64,000 bases of DNA, taken from NCBI RefSeq assembly GCF_018403225.1, contig NZ_BOSG01000002.1, positions 124,001 to 188,000 of the forward strand, given 5' to 3'. The notes under the pieces were generated by a model. The model saw only the letters and a program-made list of their open reading frames with translations, did not search any database and was not told the origin of the DNA. The position numbers and the translations under genes were made by a program. Below are positions 43,819 through 53,190 of the stretch, in pieces (positions within the stretch are counted from its first letter, which is position 1; each line of letters opens with the position of its first letter). Origin of the DNA: Paenibacillus sp. J23TS9. Its GTDB lineage: Bacteria; Bacillota; Bacilli; Paenibacillales; Paenibacillaceae.

Positions 43819-44391
43819 TTACTCTGCAAAAGTGACGGTTTCGTTGTCGAGGGCGGCGATGCGGACCAGCGACTCTACGCGGTATCCTGCTTCCTTCAGC
43901 AAACGGCCTCCAGGCTGAAACGCTTTTTCAATCACGATGCCGATTCCAGCCACTCCCGCTCCGGCCTGCTCTACAATGCGGGCAAGTCCGAAGGCAGCCT
44001 CGCCGTTCGCCAGAAAATCATCAATGATAAGAACACGTTCCCCTGGTTGAATAAACTTGCGGGAAACCGTAATTTCGTTCGATTCCTGTTTGGTAAATGA
44101 GTATACCTTCTCTACAAAAATATCTTCTCGCAGTGTCAGTGATTTCTGCTTGCGAGCAAAAATTAGCGGCACCTCGAGCTCTAAGGCAGTCATGATTCCC
44201 GGAGCAATGCCTGAGGATTCTATCGTAAGTACGCGGTCAATGGACTGATCTGCGAAAAGACGCTTGAATTCCTTTCCCACTTCCTTCATCAGCACAGGAT
44301 CCATCTGATGGTTCAGGAATGAATCGACCTTGAGTACCTGATTGCTGAGTACAATTCCTTCATTTAATACCTTTTGTTTTAGCAGCTGCAT
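43819..44391 (-). CDS. xpt: Xanthine phosphoribosyltransferase
   Basis: The 190-residue enzyme makes XMP from xanthine and PRPP in purine salvage. The PRPP-binding loop is [17 protein letters not shown] near 126-142, with [12 protein letters not shown] near 58-69. It begins [39 protein letters not shown] precedes ATG 44391. The first gene of xpt-pbuX under a guanine riboswitch. Confidence 0.96.
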   Translation of the reverse strand: MQLLKQKVLNEGIVLSNQVLKVDSFLNHQMDPVLMKEVGKEFKRLFADQSIDRVLTIESSGIAPGIMTALELEVPLIFARKQKSLTLREDIFVEKVYSFTKQESNEITVSRKFIQPGERVLIIDDFLANGEAAFGLARIVEQAGAGVAGIGIVIEKAFQPGGRLLKEAGYRVESLVRIAALDNETVTFAE

Positions 44392-44439
44392 TACATTTCC
44401 TCCTTAGAATCTCCTTGCTTCGTATCTTCCGAAAACACG

Positions 44440-44630
44440 AAAAAAGCCCGTCTCTTCCCGGCACTAGCCTTGCAGGCAGTGCTTCGGATAAAGAGCGGAC
44501 TCACGGAAACAACTCAAAGACGTCGGGACAGAAGCCCGACCATTCGTTATTCCCGTAGTCCGACCATTTCCGGTGATCGGGTAGAGACATGCAGGCCAAT
44601 TCCTGCACATATACGAGAAGCTATATGAAT
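44440..44630 (-). promoter_or_regulatory. Purine (guanine-type) riboswitch of xpt-pbuX
   Basis: On the minus strand the aptamer (about 44550-44630) has the P1/P2 opening CGTATATG, the GTCTCTACC J2/3 segment, the ACCGGAAAT loop and the GACTACGGG end. The base read as C in GAC-TAC corresponds to the specificity position that pairs with guanine; adenine riboswitches have T there. An expression platform with a GC-rich hairpin (44461-44482) and a T run (44440-44445) follows. Guanine or related xanthine should lower expression. The exact terminator pairing was not resolved. Confidence 0.9.
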
Positions 44631-44899
44631 TTTTTTCAAACGTAAAGACAATGCATGAAGTATACAGCATAACCGGGATAAAAAGAAAGAGGTATTTGAT
44701 GGAGACAGCCAATAAAAACTTCTGATGCAAAGGAAAATACTGATTTCAGCTCTAATCTCGTTTATAATTGAATCCATTTCATAAGCAGCTCATGGTATTA
44801 TGAAATGGATTCACTATTGATTCACTTTAATGAAATTGTCCCATACTATTCATAGAATCATAGAAAAGAATCATAGAAAGGTTCCAGGAGGGAAATCTA

Positions 44900-45370
44900 T
44901 TGAGAGGCTTTATTCATGAATTCAAGGAGTTTGCCGTTCGCGGCAACGTCATTGACCTGGCGGTCGGTGTCATTATCGGGGGAGCTTTCGGCAAAATCGT
45001 TACGTCCATCGTTAACGATATAATTATGCCGCCGATTGGGCTGCTGCTGGGAGGCGTCAATTTCAAGGAATTGATCATTCCGCTTAAACCGGGCGATCAT
45101 GTTCATACGCTTGCTGAGGCCCAGAAAATTAGTGCACCGGTGATTGCAATCGGGCAGTTTATCAACGTTGTTCTCGATTTTCTGATTGTGGCATTTTGTA
45201 TTTTTCTATTGGTTAAGGGCATTAATTGGATGAAAAACAAGGAACATGAGAAACCCGAACCTGAAAAAACGACCAAGGAATGCCCATACTGTATGTCTGA
45301 AATTCCCGCGGCAGCCACACGCTGTGCACACTGTACATCCGTGCTGGAAACAGCACCGGAGCATGGCTGA
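44900..45370 (+). CDS. mscL: Large-conductance mechanosensitive channel with zinc-ribbon tail
   Basis: The channel opens under membrane tension and releases solutes on hypo-osmotic shock. Residues 1-110 are Msc[41 protein letters not shown] for helix 1, and [30 protein letters not shown] for helix 2. After the charged linker comes [18 protein letters not shown] near residues 129-146, a four-Cys zinc ribbon. The start is TTG 44900 with AGGAGGG just upstream. Length 156 compares with about 130-140 for plain MscL. The ribbon is cytosolic and may sense zinc or bind a partner. Confidence 0.93.
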   Translation: MRGFIHEFKEFAVRGNVIDLAVGVIIGGAFGKIVTSIVNDIIMPPIGLLLGGVNFKELIIPLKPGDHVHTLAEAQKISAPVIAIGQFINVVLDFLIVAFCIFLLVKGINWMKNKEHEKPEPEKTTKECPYCMSEIPAAATRCAHCTSVLETAPEHG

Positions 45371-45390
45371 GCTTTCCTAGCATGTCAGGC

Positions 45391-45414
45391 AAAATTCCGC
45401 GGGGCAACCCGCGG
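45391..45414 (-). terminator. Weak terminator of the 45415-45720 gene
   Basis: CCGCGGG and CCCGCGG arms (45397-45414) with a short loop. On the minus strand AATTTTGCC follows, a short T run. Confidence 0.5.
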
Positions 45415-45720
45415 TTACAGGCCTGGCGGTCTTTGCGGCATCAGACTGCCAATGACCTTCTTCAAATCACGGTCTTCCGTGTATTTGGCTTCCCCGGTGT
45501 CCAGTTCCGTTACACGGATATATTCGAACTCAGCTCCCGCTGCTGCAGGTGTAAACAATAGTTTATCCGGATCGGTCAGCGCCACATGATAATTCATATC
45601 CTTAAACATCTCAATGAGCTGCTGGGTATCTGGCTTTTTCCCCTTTTCAATAAAAAGCAATCCACGTAACCGCTTGATCTCTTGCCTGTATTTTACTTCA
45701 AAACGAACGATGCATTCCAT
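45415..45720 (-). CDS. Small hypothetical protein
   Basis: The 101-residue soluble protein begins MECIVRFEVKYRQEIKRLRGLLFIEKGKKPDTQQLIEMF. ATG 45720 has AGAGAGGATC upstream; the frame opens 24 codons earlier without similarity. No family is recognised. It is divergent from the Nudix gene. Confidence 0.6.
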   Translation of the reverse strand: MECIVRFEVKYRQEIKRLRGLLFIEKGKKPDTQQLIEMFKDMNYHVALTDPDKLLFTPAAAGAEFEYIRVTELDTGEAKYTEDRDLKKVIGSLMPQRPPGL

Positions 45721-45852
45721 GTTGATCCTCTCTCTTTCCTTATGGTTGTTGGTGTATAGTCTTGCAAACCTTGACCTGCACGAGCTTGCCATCGAACCGG
45801 GCCTGAGAGATAATAGTCATAATTTGACTTGCCCGGAGGTGTTTTGGCAGCT

Positions 45853-46488
45853 ATGAGCCAGGAATTATTTGATATATATGATGAACATGATCAAAAAATA
45901 GGTACCGTCCCACGGGATGAGGTGCATGCCAAAGGCTATCTCCATCATTCCTTCCATTGCTGGATCGCAAGGGACACGCCGGAAGGACGTAAAATTCTGT
46001 TTCAAAAACGTCAGGACAGCAAGGACACCTTCCCCGGTCTCTATGATATTACGGCTGCTGGCCATCTTTCCGCCGGAGAAACCGTCGAGGATGCGGTCCG
46101 CGAGGTGGAAGAAGAGCTTGGGATCCCCGTCCGTATGGATCAGCTGACATCCTTCGGCACAATTGACTATTACGCAACCGGTACAGCGGGCGGCAAAGCC
46201 TTTATCGACCGTGAAAAATGCTTCGTCTTCGGTTACCTTCTGAATCTCCCGCTCACGGATTACCGACTTCAGCAGGAGGAAGTTGCCGGATTGTATGAAA
46301 CAGGTCTGAACGACGTGATCGCGTTATTCGAGGGTACCCAATCCACGATTTCTGCTTCGGGTATCCATTCCGGCCAGGAAAGCAATGATGAGCCGCAAAT
46401 TTTTGATACCACTTTAAGTTTACAGCAATTTGTGCCTCATAAAAGTGATGATTATCTCAATGTGTTCAAAAAACTGAAGAAACTTTAG
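45853..46488 (+). CDS. Nudix hydrolase
   Basis: The protein of about 211 residues has the Nudix box GHLSAGETVEDAVREVEEELGI near residues 69-90. The N-terminal SQELFDIYDEHDQKIGTVPRDEVHAKGYLHHSFHCWI resembles the YfcD/isopentenyl diphosphate isomerase-like branch, which hydrolyses nucleotide diphosphates of uncertain identity. GGAGG at 45835-45839 fits ATG 45853 loosely (13 bases) and TTG 45844 tightly (4 bases); either start is possible. A terminator follows. Confidence 0.85.
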   Translation: MSQELFDIYDEHDQKIGTVPRDEVHAKGYLHHSFHCWIARDTPEGRKILFQKRQDSKDTFPGLYDITAAGHLSAGETVEDAVREVEEELGIPVRMDQLTSFGTIDYYATGTAGGKAFIDREKCFVFGYLLNLPLTDYRLQQEEVAGLYETGLNDVIALFEGTQSTISASGIHSGQESNDEPQIFDTTLSLQQFVPHKSDDYLNVFKKLKKL

Positions 46489-46519
46489 AGTTAACGGACA
46501 ATTCAAGTATATTTATAGC

Positions 46520-46543
46520 AAAAGGGCGCCTAAGCGTCCTTTT
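46520..46543. terminator. Bidirectional terminator between Nudix and TrmB genes
   Basis: AAAAGGGCGC and GCGTCCTTTT arms pair with one G-U across a CTAA loop. The stem overlaps the TrmB stop codon. Confidence 0.75.
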
Positions 46544-47372
46544 GTTGTGTAAGCTCCTTCTGTTCCTCCGCCTGAGCGCTGTCGGGTCCAACATATTTCC
46601 GGTAAATCCTTTCATAGCGCGGACCGTATCGCTCAGTCAGTTCTTCTCCGATATCCTGTTCGAGCTCGAACAGCACCATTTCCTGAGTAAAATGATGAAG
46701 CAAGAGCTCCACCATCACCGGATGCTCGGTGACAAGACCCTGCGTTGTACAGTCCTCGCCCCGCATGCCAAGCATGCACCAGCGGCGGTCAATAACAAAG
46801 GAAAATCTCCGTCCCGGTCCTGCCCCTCTCTCCTCCTGTCCGAGTGAAGGCCAAGGCAGCAGTCTACTAACCGATTCATCGGCACCCAGGCATGACCAAA
46901 GCAGCTTAACCCCGCGCTGCTCGGCTTCCTCCAAACCATGTCTTACGAGCGAGGCTTCCTCGCGCCATACATCAACCACAATTTCATGCTCAGCCCGCTC
47001 CAGCTCACGCGTCAGTGTCTCCATGACGTTGCGGTCACCCTCAACGCTGTAGAAAGGCTGCTGATCCGGTTCCACCCGCGGCATTCTCATTTCAATAAAG
47101 GACAGCGACTCTTTCACCTGTCCCGATATCATCTGTGTCAATTCCTCAGGCTTCAGCATGCTGTAACGTACGGGCTCCCCGGCACTGCGCCGTAAAAATC
47201 CATGCTGCGATAAGCGCTGCAGGGCAGCGTACACATTTGACCGTGAAACGCCCAGCCCTTTCGCCACTTCATAGCCGGAGGATGGGCCCTTACCGGCCAG
47301 TTCCACCATTATCTTCGCTTCCATCTCGGTGAAACTTAAGTTCCGCAGATGCTGTAGCAATTGTTCCATCAT
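46530..47372 (-). CDS. TrmB-family transcriptional regulator
   Basis: The 280-residue protein has a winged helix at residues 8-75 (LSFTEMEAKIMVELAGKGPSSGYEVAKGLGVSRSNVYAALQRLSQHGFLRR), the TrmB pattern, and a C-terminal ligand-like domain (FYSVEGDRNVMETLTRELERAEHEIVVDVWREE). TrmB regulators often sense sugars or small effectors. No obvious operon partner is adjacent; its targets are unknown. Confidence 0.85.
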   Translation of the reverse strand: MMEQLLQHLRNLSFTEMEAKIMVELAGKGPSSGYEVAKGLGVSRSNVYAALQRLSQHGFLRRSAGEPVRYSMLKPEELTQMISGQVKESLSFIEMRMPRVEPDQQPFYSVEGDRNVMETLTRELERAEHEIVVDVWREEASLVRHGLEEAEQRGVKLLWSCLGADESVSRLLPWPSLGQEERGAGPGRRFSFVIDRRWCMLGMRGEDCTTQGLVTEHPVMVELLLHHFTQEMVLFELEQDIGEELTERYGPRYERIYRKYVGPDSAQAEEQKELTQQKDA

Positions 47373-47494
47373 TTTGTCCTCCCAAGCTGCCGAAACCCTT
47401 GTCTTCCTTTTGTATCAGGATTGTATACAATCAATCCTCGTATGCATAAGTGCAGAATACATGGTTACTTCATTTGCTTTATGATTTCTATTCT

Positions 47495-48310
47495 TTAGAT
47501 TTGTTCCGCTCCGCAGCGCGGGCACCACTTCGAGCCTTTAGGCAGGTCTGCCCGGCATATCTGACATTTCACCAAATCACGCTGCGACTCCACTGGAGGC
47601 TTCTCAGGAGAGCCATCGTTGTTTTCCTTCCAGTAGCGAATACGGCGGTCCAGCTCCAGCTGGCGTTCACGTTCACGCTCCAGCTCCTCGGACTGCCTGC
47701 GTTCGCGTTCATCGGAGTAAGCTTCCTCTTCCTCCGGCTCTTCCCAATTCGGTTCTGCTGAGTAATCATATTCATAATTGCGTTCCGCGGAAGCGCCGGC
47801 TTCTTCTCTGTCATACGAACGATCCTCTTGATAATCTTCGTAATCCTCTTCCTGAGGAGCAGGTTCTTTATAAATTTTAGTCTCCGCATAATCATCGGTT
47901 TGGAATGTAGCTGCCGAAGAAGCTGCACGAGATTCGCTGCGTTTCTTCGTTGTCTGCTCTTCGTTCAAATTTCTGCCGCAGGCAGGACAGAAATTAGCGT
48001 CCAGCTCTACCGTGCGTCCACAACTGCACAGTTTCTCATTTTTCAGCTCGGCGATCCGGCCGCGGATCTCGTCGATCTCTTTCTGGAGACTGTCGCAGGC
48101 TTTGGAATGCTTGATCATCTCTCGCTCGGCAAGGGTCAGATCCTCAGCTCTGTATCCTTCATAAAACGCCCTGCCCATCTCCACATAATGAAGCTCCATT
48201 TCCTTCTCAACCTCAGCGATCTGCCCATTCAGCTTGCCGACTTCAACGGCACCCTGTGCCTTTTCCGTTGCGCGGTTCGCCCCGTCTTTGATTCGTTGTA
48301 AAATATTCAT
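47495..48310 (-). CDS. Coiled-coil protein with two zinc ribbons
   Basis: The 271-residue protein starts MNILQRIKDGANRATEKAQGAVEVGKLNGQIAEVEKEME, a long helical coiled coil (about 1-100). The first zinc ribbon is CSCGRTVELDANFCPACG near 103-120. An acidic, Glu/Tyr/Arg-rich low-complexity middle follows (about 150-230). The last zinc ribbon is CQICRADLPKGSKWCPRCG near 248-266. It resembles zinc-ribbon proteins of the YgiT/DZANK kind, but no precise family is assigned. ATG 48310 has GGAGGAG upstream. The 48311-48617 gap holds no gene apart from the helicase leader. Confidence 0.8.
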   Translation of the reverse strand: MNILQRIKDGANRATEKAQGAVEVGKLNGQIAEVEKEMELHYVEMGRAFYEGYRAEDLTLAEREMIKHSKACDSLQKEIDEIRGRIAELKNEKLCSCGRTVELDANFCPACGRNLNEEQTTKKRSESRAASSAATFQTDDYAETKIYKEPAPQEEDYEDYQEDRSYDREEAGASAERNYEYDYSAEPNWEEPEEEEAYSDERERRQSEELERERERQLELDRRIRYWKENNDGSPEKPPVESQRDLVKCQICRADLPKGSKWCPRCGAEQI

Positions 48311-48617
48311 TGATTTTCTCCTCCAATTTCCCAAAATCATCCCATGTAAGAATCAATTTCTACCTAAACTGATTCGTATTGTTTGTTTTTAATATTGTTT
48401 TAGTAAATCAAATCCTCATGTTACAAAGATACCATGTCACGCCTTCACTGTGAAATCTACCCATGGCTTCCGCTTCAGCCTTCTCGTTTGCTGCCTTCTC
48501 GGGGTATAATGGACTGCATGCGTTTGGGTGTTTATATCATACCAAATTTATAGGGCACTTGTGAAAAAAGCAATCCCTTACATCATTTTAGACTTATATA
48601 AGGAGGGTGCAGCCATT

Positions 48618-50768
48618 GTGAATACACAGCTGACGCTCACAAGCGTACCCGCCCATGTGCCGGCTTCCGCCAAGCCTCCGAAGGCGAGCGACGCCCCAGG
48701 CCTCACCAGCCGCGACCTAGTTAAAGAACAGGCGCCGGATGCTTTCTTCTTCCGGGAGTTGGAGCGTCACGGCATACTGCTCAATGCTCCGCAGATTAAG
48801 GCAGTCCGCCACGGCGAAGGCCCCATGCTGATTCTTGCGGGTGCCGGCTGCGGCAAAACAACCGTTCTTGCGGCACGCACCGCATATCTGATCGCCGTTC
48901 GCGGCGTACCGGCATCCAGTATTTTGCTGGTCACCTTTACAAGCAAGGCAGCTCATGAAATCAAGGAACGGATTGCCCGGATGCCCGGTGTCAATCCTGC
49001 AGCAGCCCGCTCCGTGGAAGCCCGGACCTTTCATTCATTTGCACTCATGCTGCTCCGCAGAAGCGGCTGCAAAGAACAGATTATGGGAGAGTTCAACGCA
49101 CAGCATACGATCATGAAAATGGTTCTGCGCAGGCTGGATCCATCGCAAACCTACCAGCCCGAAACACTTCTGGCTGCATTATCAGCTTGGAAAATGCAGG
49201 GGCGAAGTGTGGATGAGCTGCCTGATAAGACAAACGAGGAAGCTTCCGTCAAACGGATTATTGAAGCCTACGAGTCCTGGAAGCAGGAACGCCATTTATG
49301 GGATTTTGACGATATTCTGCTGCAGCTGCGGCGGCTTATGGATGACCGTTTGTTCCTCAAACGGCTCCAAAATCGTTATACCTGGCTGATGGTTGACGAG
49401 TTTCAGGATACCAATACCGTTCAGTATGAACTGGTGCAATATCTAGCGGCAGCCCACCGGAATCTCTCGGTCGTCGGCGATGATGATCAGACCATATACA
49501 CGTTTAACGGGGCTCGCCAGGAATCAATTCTGGAATTTGACAAGCTCTATCCAGAGAGCAAAATCGTCACGCTTGATATTAACTATCGCAGCGATAGCCG
49601 GATCCTTGGCCTGGGAAGCGCTATTGTACGGCATAATCGCTATCGGCGCGATAAGGTGCTGAAGGCGGCCGGACCTGCAGGAAAAATGCCGTATTATACG
49701 CTTCCTGCACATCCCGAAGAAGAAGCCTCCTGGGTGGTCACCCACATTACAGAGCAGGTTCAAACGCAGAATGCCGCCTATAAGGATATCGCAATTCTGC
49801 ACCGCACGGCGGGCAGCAGCCGCGCCGTCCTGGAGCAGCTGCTGCTGCGTGAGATTCCATTCGTGCAATACGGCGGTACCACTGTTTTCTATGACCAGTC
49901 ATTGATCAAGCCGCTGATGGATCATCTTCGGCTGAGCTTGAACCCCCGCCGGATGGAGGCACTCCCCGGCACGCTTGGACCGCTGTATGTACCCAGAGAA
50001 GAAGGACTCGCATATATCTCGGCCCAAGAAAAACAGATCCGGAAGAAATATCCGCTGATTCATCTTACACGCTGGGACAGACTGAAACCGTTCCAGCAGA
50101 CCGCCGTGAAGGAAAGAATCAAGCTGATCAAGTCGCTTCAAACCATGAAGCCGGTTTATGCCATTCAGGAAATGCGCCGCCTGTTCTACGATAAATATAT
50201 CCAGGCAGGCGATCCGCTCGTCTATACCCAGTACAAGGAGATGGTCCTTGATTCGCTGGAGGAGCTTGAGAGCGCTGCAGCACGTTTTGATTCGGTAGAA
50301 CAATTCGTTGCCTATGCGGATGAATTATCCCTGCGTCATGCACAAATGGAATCCCTCAGAGATAAGAATGACGGAAATGCCGTCCAGCTTATGACGATAC
50401 ATCGCGCCAAAGGGCTCGAGTTCCCTTATGTATATTGGATTGGAGCCAGCGAAGGCATCCTTCCGCATAGCACCGCCCTGAAGGAAAAGCCACCGGAAGA
50501 GATGAAGGCGACGGCTGCTCCCGGAACGACGGAACAGAATGTCAGCGAGGCAGCGCTTGAAGAAGAACGGAGACTGGCTTATGTCGCTGTAACCCGGGCT
50601 AAAGAAAGGCTGTATATCAGCTCACCCGCTTACTATCACGGCAAACCCGCCGCTCCTTCCCGTTTTCTGCTCGAGGCTTATGGAATAAAGAAATCAAAAG
50701 ACATTACCTCCCCTTCAACACGACCTGCCGATGATTCAAAAAAGGCGGCTTCGTGTAAGAAAAAGTAA
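48618..50768 (+). CDS. UvrD/Rep-family ATP-dependent DNA helicase
   Basis: The 716-residue superfamily 1 helicase has Walker A GAGCGKTT near residues 76-83, then VTFTSKAAHEIKERI, the DEFQDTN Walker B near 266-272, GDDDQTIYTFNGAR near 293-306, and the C-terminal AIHRAKGLEFPYVYW-type motif and VAVTRAKERLYISSP near the end. It should unwind DNA 3'-5' and act in repair. It resembles YjcD of B. subtilis more than PcrA, and it has a 60-residue N-terminal tail. GTG 48618 has AAGGAGGG ten bases upstream; the frame opens 30 codons earlier. Confidence 0.92.
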   Translation: MNTQLTLTSVPAHVPASAKPPKASDAPGLTSRDLVKEQAPDAFFFRELERHGILLNAPQIKAVRHGEGPMLILAGAGCGKTTVLAARTAYLIAVRGVPASSILLVTFTSKAAHEIKERIARMPGVNPAAARSVEARTFHSFALMLLRRSGCKEQIMGEFNAQHTIMKMVLRRLDPSQTYQPETLLAALSAWKMQGRSVDELPDKTNEEASVKRIIEAYESWKQERHLWDFDDILLQLRRLMDDRLFLKRLQNRYTWLMVDEFQDTNTVQYELVQYLAAAHRNLSVVGDDDQTIYTFNGARQESILEFDKLYPESKIVTLDINYRSDSRILGLGSAIVRHNRYRRDKVLKAAGPAGKMPYYTLPAHPEEEASWVVTHITEQVQTQNAAYKDIAILHRTAGSSRAVLEQLLLREIPFVQYGGTTVFYDQSLIKPLMDHLRLSLNPRRMEALPGTLGPLYVPREEGLAYISAQEKQIRKKYPLIHLTRWDRLKPFQQTAVKERIKLIKSLQTMKPVYAIQEMRRLFYDKYIQAGDPLVYTQYKEMVLDSLEELESAAARFDSVEQFVAYADELSLRHAQMESLRDKNDGNAVQLMTIHRAKGLEFPYVYWIGASEGILPHSTALKEKPPEEMKATAAPGTTEQNVSEAALEEERRLAYVAVTRAKERLYISSPAYYHGKPAAPSRFLLEAYGIKKSKDITSPSTRPADDSKKAASCKKK

Positions 50769-50859
50769 AACCATTTATGCCATCAACATCACTCCCTAAG
50801 GTTTCTGCTATTCAGGATGAGTGATAAATTGGCATAAGTGAGGGAGGGAATCTTTTCTT

Positions 50860-51228
50860 ATGGAAAACGATAAGCAGCGCTATTATATTTCTGTAACCCA
50901 TAACCTGATTCAGGTCGTCCCAAACGATTCCACCGAATTTGAAGTGATGATGACTGACGAGCAGGTTACCCGGCTCCGCGATCAGATGGACGAGCTGATT
51001 AAAGATGATGAATATACTTTTAAAAGAGCTTTTGTCCCCTTTAAATCTGCCGACCATGATGATGCCACAGAGCAATTCGATGATAAGCTGATCGGCGTGT
51101 ACGCATATCTGCATGATATTGGCGACGACGAGACCAGACGCATGATCGATGAATTGAACATTCTTCCCAAGCTGCATCAAACGGATTACCATGATGACGG
51201 TTACGATGATTCCCCTTTGAACAAGTAA
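50860..51228 (+). CDS. Hypothetical protein, acidic
   Basis: The 122-residue acidic soluble protein begins MENDKQRYYISVTHNLIQVVPNDSTEFEVMMTDEQVTRLRDQMDELIKDDEYTF. It has no family I can name and looks like a conserved Bacillales protein. A GAGGGAGGG site precedes ATG 50860. It lies between the helicase and the alarmone synthetase on the same strand and may share a transcript with either. Confidence 0.65.
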   Translation: MENDKQRYYISVTHNLIQVVPNDSTEFEVMMTDEQVTRLRDQMDELIKDDEYTFKRAFVPFKSADHDDATEQFDDKLIGVYAYLHDIGDDETRRMIDELNILPKLHQTDYHDDGYDDSPLNK

Positions 51229-51439
51229 CCCCGAGCTGCAGCAATGCATCATAAACCTCTGTTACGAAGATGGCTCCGTCCGGAGCTCCTGTGGCAGGGG
51301 TTTTTGGTACGCTGTCCATCTTTGCCTATGTGAAGTTTTGCCTAAGTTCCCGGTTTTCAGGTACAATAAAACCAGAATCGGGAATTTTTCCGTTCATCCG
51401 CTATCACACCAAAATAAAGCAGATATAGGAGAACAACCA

Positions 51440-52174
51440 TTGAAAGAAGAATCGAATCATCCGCTTGTTACAGGTTCTGTCACGTTAAAGGATTTGCAGA
51501 AGCTTGATATCGAGAACAATTTGCTGAATCAATTTAATGAGTGGAAAAAGCTCCCAATGCTTTATCAACTCGCCCTGGAGGAGCTCCAAAATAAGATTAA
51601 ACTCATCAAGACGGAGCTGAAACTTCAGGATGGTTACAGTCCGATTGAACATATCAAGGTCCGGATCAAGGAACCCAAAAGCATCATCAGCAAACTGCAG
51701 CGCAAGGGCTTTGATTTCACAATGGACAATATTCTGACCCATATTCATGATATTGCCGGCATGAGAATCGTTTGCGCTTTTGTTAAGGACATATACCGGC
51801 TTCTCGATCATTTTTCGCACCGGGATGATATCCGTATTATCGAAATCAAGGATTATATCGAGAGTCCCAAATCCAACGGCTATCAGAGCCTGCATGTCAT
51901 TGTGGCCGTGCCGCTGATCTTGTTTGAAGGTACGCGCTGGATGAAGGTGGAGATCCAGATGCGCACGCTTGCAATGGATTTCTGGGCCAGTATGGAGCAT
52001 ATTATCTACTATAAATATGACAAACAGGTCCCGAGCCATGTCGTCGGTGAACTGAAAGAAGCTGCCGAGGCCGCTGATAAGCTGGATAATCAGATGCTTC
52101 GTCTGCGAGAGGAAATTCTGGCGCAGGCCGGAGAGTATGTAGTGGAGGATTTGGAGAAAATCCATGAGGATTAA
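51440..52174 (+). CDS. Small alarmone synthetase, RelQ/RelP-like
   Basis: The 244-residue protein synthesises (p)ppGpp from ATP and GDP/GTP. It has only a synthetase domain, with no hydrolase or regulatory domains. Motifs include SPIEHIKVRIKEPKSIISKLQRKG, IHDIAGMRIVCAF, IEIKDYIESPKSNGYQSLHVIVAVPL and VEIQMRTLAMDFWASMEHIIYYKY. TTG 51440 is chosen because AGGAG is at 51428-51432; the frame opens 34 codons earlier without similarity. In Firmicutes these enzymes respond to cell-wall stress or growth transition. It ends in an excellent terminator. Confidence 0.92.
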   Translation: MKEESNHPLVTGSVTLKDLQKLDIENNLLNQFNEWKKLPMLYQLALEELQNKIKLIKTELKLQDGYSPIEHIKVRIKEPKSIISKLQRKGFDFTMDNILTHIHDIAGMRIVCAFVKDIYRLLDHFSHRDDIRIIEIKDYIESPKSNGYQSLHVIVAVPLILFEGTRWMKVEIQMRTLAMDFWASMEHIIYYKYDKQVPSHVVGELKEAAEAADKLDNQMLRLREEILAQAGEYVVEDLEKIHED

Positions 52175-52188
52175 ACCTTTATAACGGC

Positions 52189-52229
52189 AAAAGGGACGGA
52201 ACAGGCATCATGCCTGTTCCGTCCCTTTT
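52189..52229. terminator. Strong bidirectional terminator
   Basis: A perfect 19-base stem, AAAAGGGACGG... with its complement (52189-52207 and 52211-52229), has a TCA loop and T or A runs on both ends. It separates the alarmone synthetase and VanY-like genes. Confidence 0.93.
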
Positions 52230-52246
52230 TAAATAGTAGATAAGCT

Positions 52247-53077
52247 TTACAGCTTAATATTCGCTTCATCAAAATACTCTTCAAGCGTCATGCCACTCTT
52301 GGCAACATCCTGCGCCAGGTCGGTACCGATATAGCGGATATGCCAAGGTTCGTAGACATAACCCGTCACATCTTCCTCGCCCTTGGGATAACGGATGACA
52401 AAGCCGTAATCCGCTGCGTGTGCGGCGAGCCATTGTCCTTCTACAGAGTCTCCGAAGTTTTCCTCCAGCTCGTTCTTCACACTAGGACTGGAAACGTCAA
52501 TGGTCAGGCCGGTCTGATGCTCGCTCGTTCCAGGAACAGCACTCACACGGGATGCGTACTCTTCCCCTTTGGTTTTTACATTATTCTCATAAATGGACCT
52601 TTGGCGTTTGTAGGAGCGGTATCCCGATACTGCGCGCAGCTCGATGCCGTCATCCTTGGCTCCGGCAAACAGCTTCTCAAGTGCGTCCGCCGCTTCCTTT
52701 CGCAAATGGCGTTTCTCATGCGGTCCGTCAAAGGAAAATGGAACATTCGGTTCGACAAGATCCGTAGGCTCGTAACCATCAGGCAGGCTGCGCTGCTTAT
52801 TCACGATGACCGTCATGGCCTCCGGATTCGTTACGACTTCCTTCCCGTCCACTTCCTTAATCGTTGTCTGAAGAGCGCTCTCCGTGCGTTTCGCCATAAC
52901 CGGATCTGCAGGAACCTGCCCCTCCTGTTCACCTTTGCCAGCCCCCTGCAGGGCTTGTCCTTGCTCCTTGCCTGAACCGCCTGTTTTTTCACAGCCGCTG
53001 AGGACCGCGGTAGGAATAACCAACGCGGTAATCAGCAGGCATGTCCATAATCCCTTTTTCCATGCTTGTTTATTCAT
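52247..53077 (-). CDS. VanY-like D-alanyl-D-alanine carboxypeptidase lipoprotein
   Basis: The 276-residue protein has a signal ending in lipobox VLSGC (Cys about 29), a Gln/Gly-rich linker and an M15B domain. Motifs are SGYRSYKRQRSIYENNV near 149-165, SAVPGTSEHQTGLTIDVS with metal His and Asp near 177-194, and GYVYEPWHIRYIG near 240-252. It trims the last D-Ala of peptidoglycan stems. It is anchored outside the membrane. ATG 53077 has AAGGAG upstream; the frame opens 11 codons earlier. Confidence 0.92.
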   Translation of the reverse strand: MNKQAWKKGLWTCLLITALVIPTAVLSGCEKTGGSGKEQGQALQGAGKGEQEGQVPADPVMAKRTESALQTTIKEVDGKEVVTNPEAMTVIVNKQRSLPDGYEPTDLVEPNVPFSFDGPHEKRHLRKEAADALEKLFAGAKDDGIELRAVSGYRSYKRQRSIYENNVKTKGEEYASRVSAVPGTSEHQTGLTIDVSSPSVKNELEENFGDSVEGQWLAAHAADYGFVIRYPKGEEDVTGYVYEPWHIRYIGTDLAQDVAKSGMTLEEYFDEANIKL

Positions 53078-53190
53078 ACCCATTCTCCTTACTGTACCTT
53101 TCCTCATCATATGTACATTGTACTTGATTCAAGGAAAAGCGGCAAAAAACGTCGAAATCATGCCAAAGCTGCCACTTCATGTCTTTTACG

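Noticed and set aside
44464-44777. Minus-strand frames in the purine riboswitch
   Set aside because: The region is explained by the structured leader; neither frame has a binding site.
45800-45845. CTGAGAG sequence suggesting a TPP riboswitch near the Nudix gene
   Set aside because: Only this short element fits; the other conserved TPP segments are missing.
48311-48617. Search for a gene or RNA in the gap before the helicase
   Set aside because: No open frame with binding site, no riboswitch motif and no terminator was seen.
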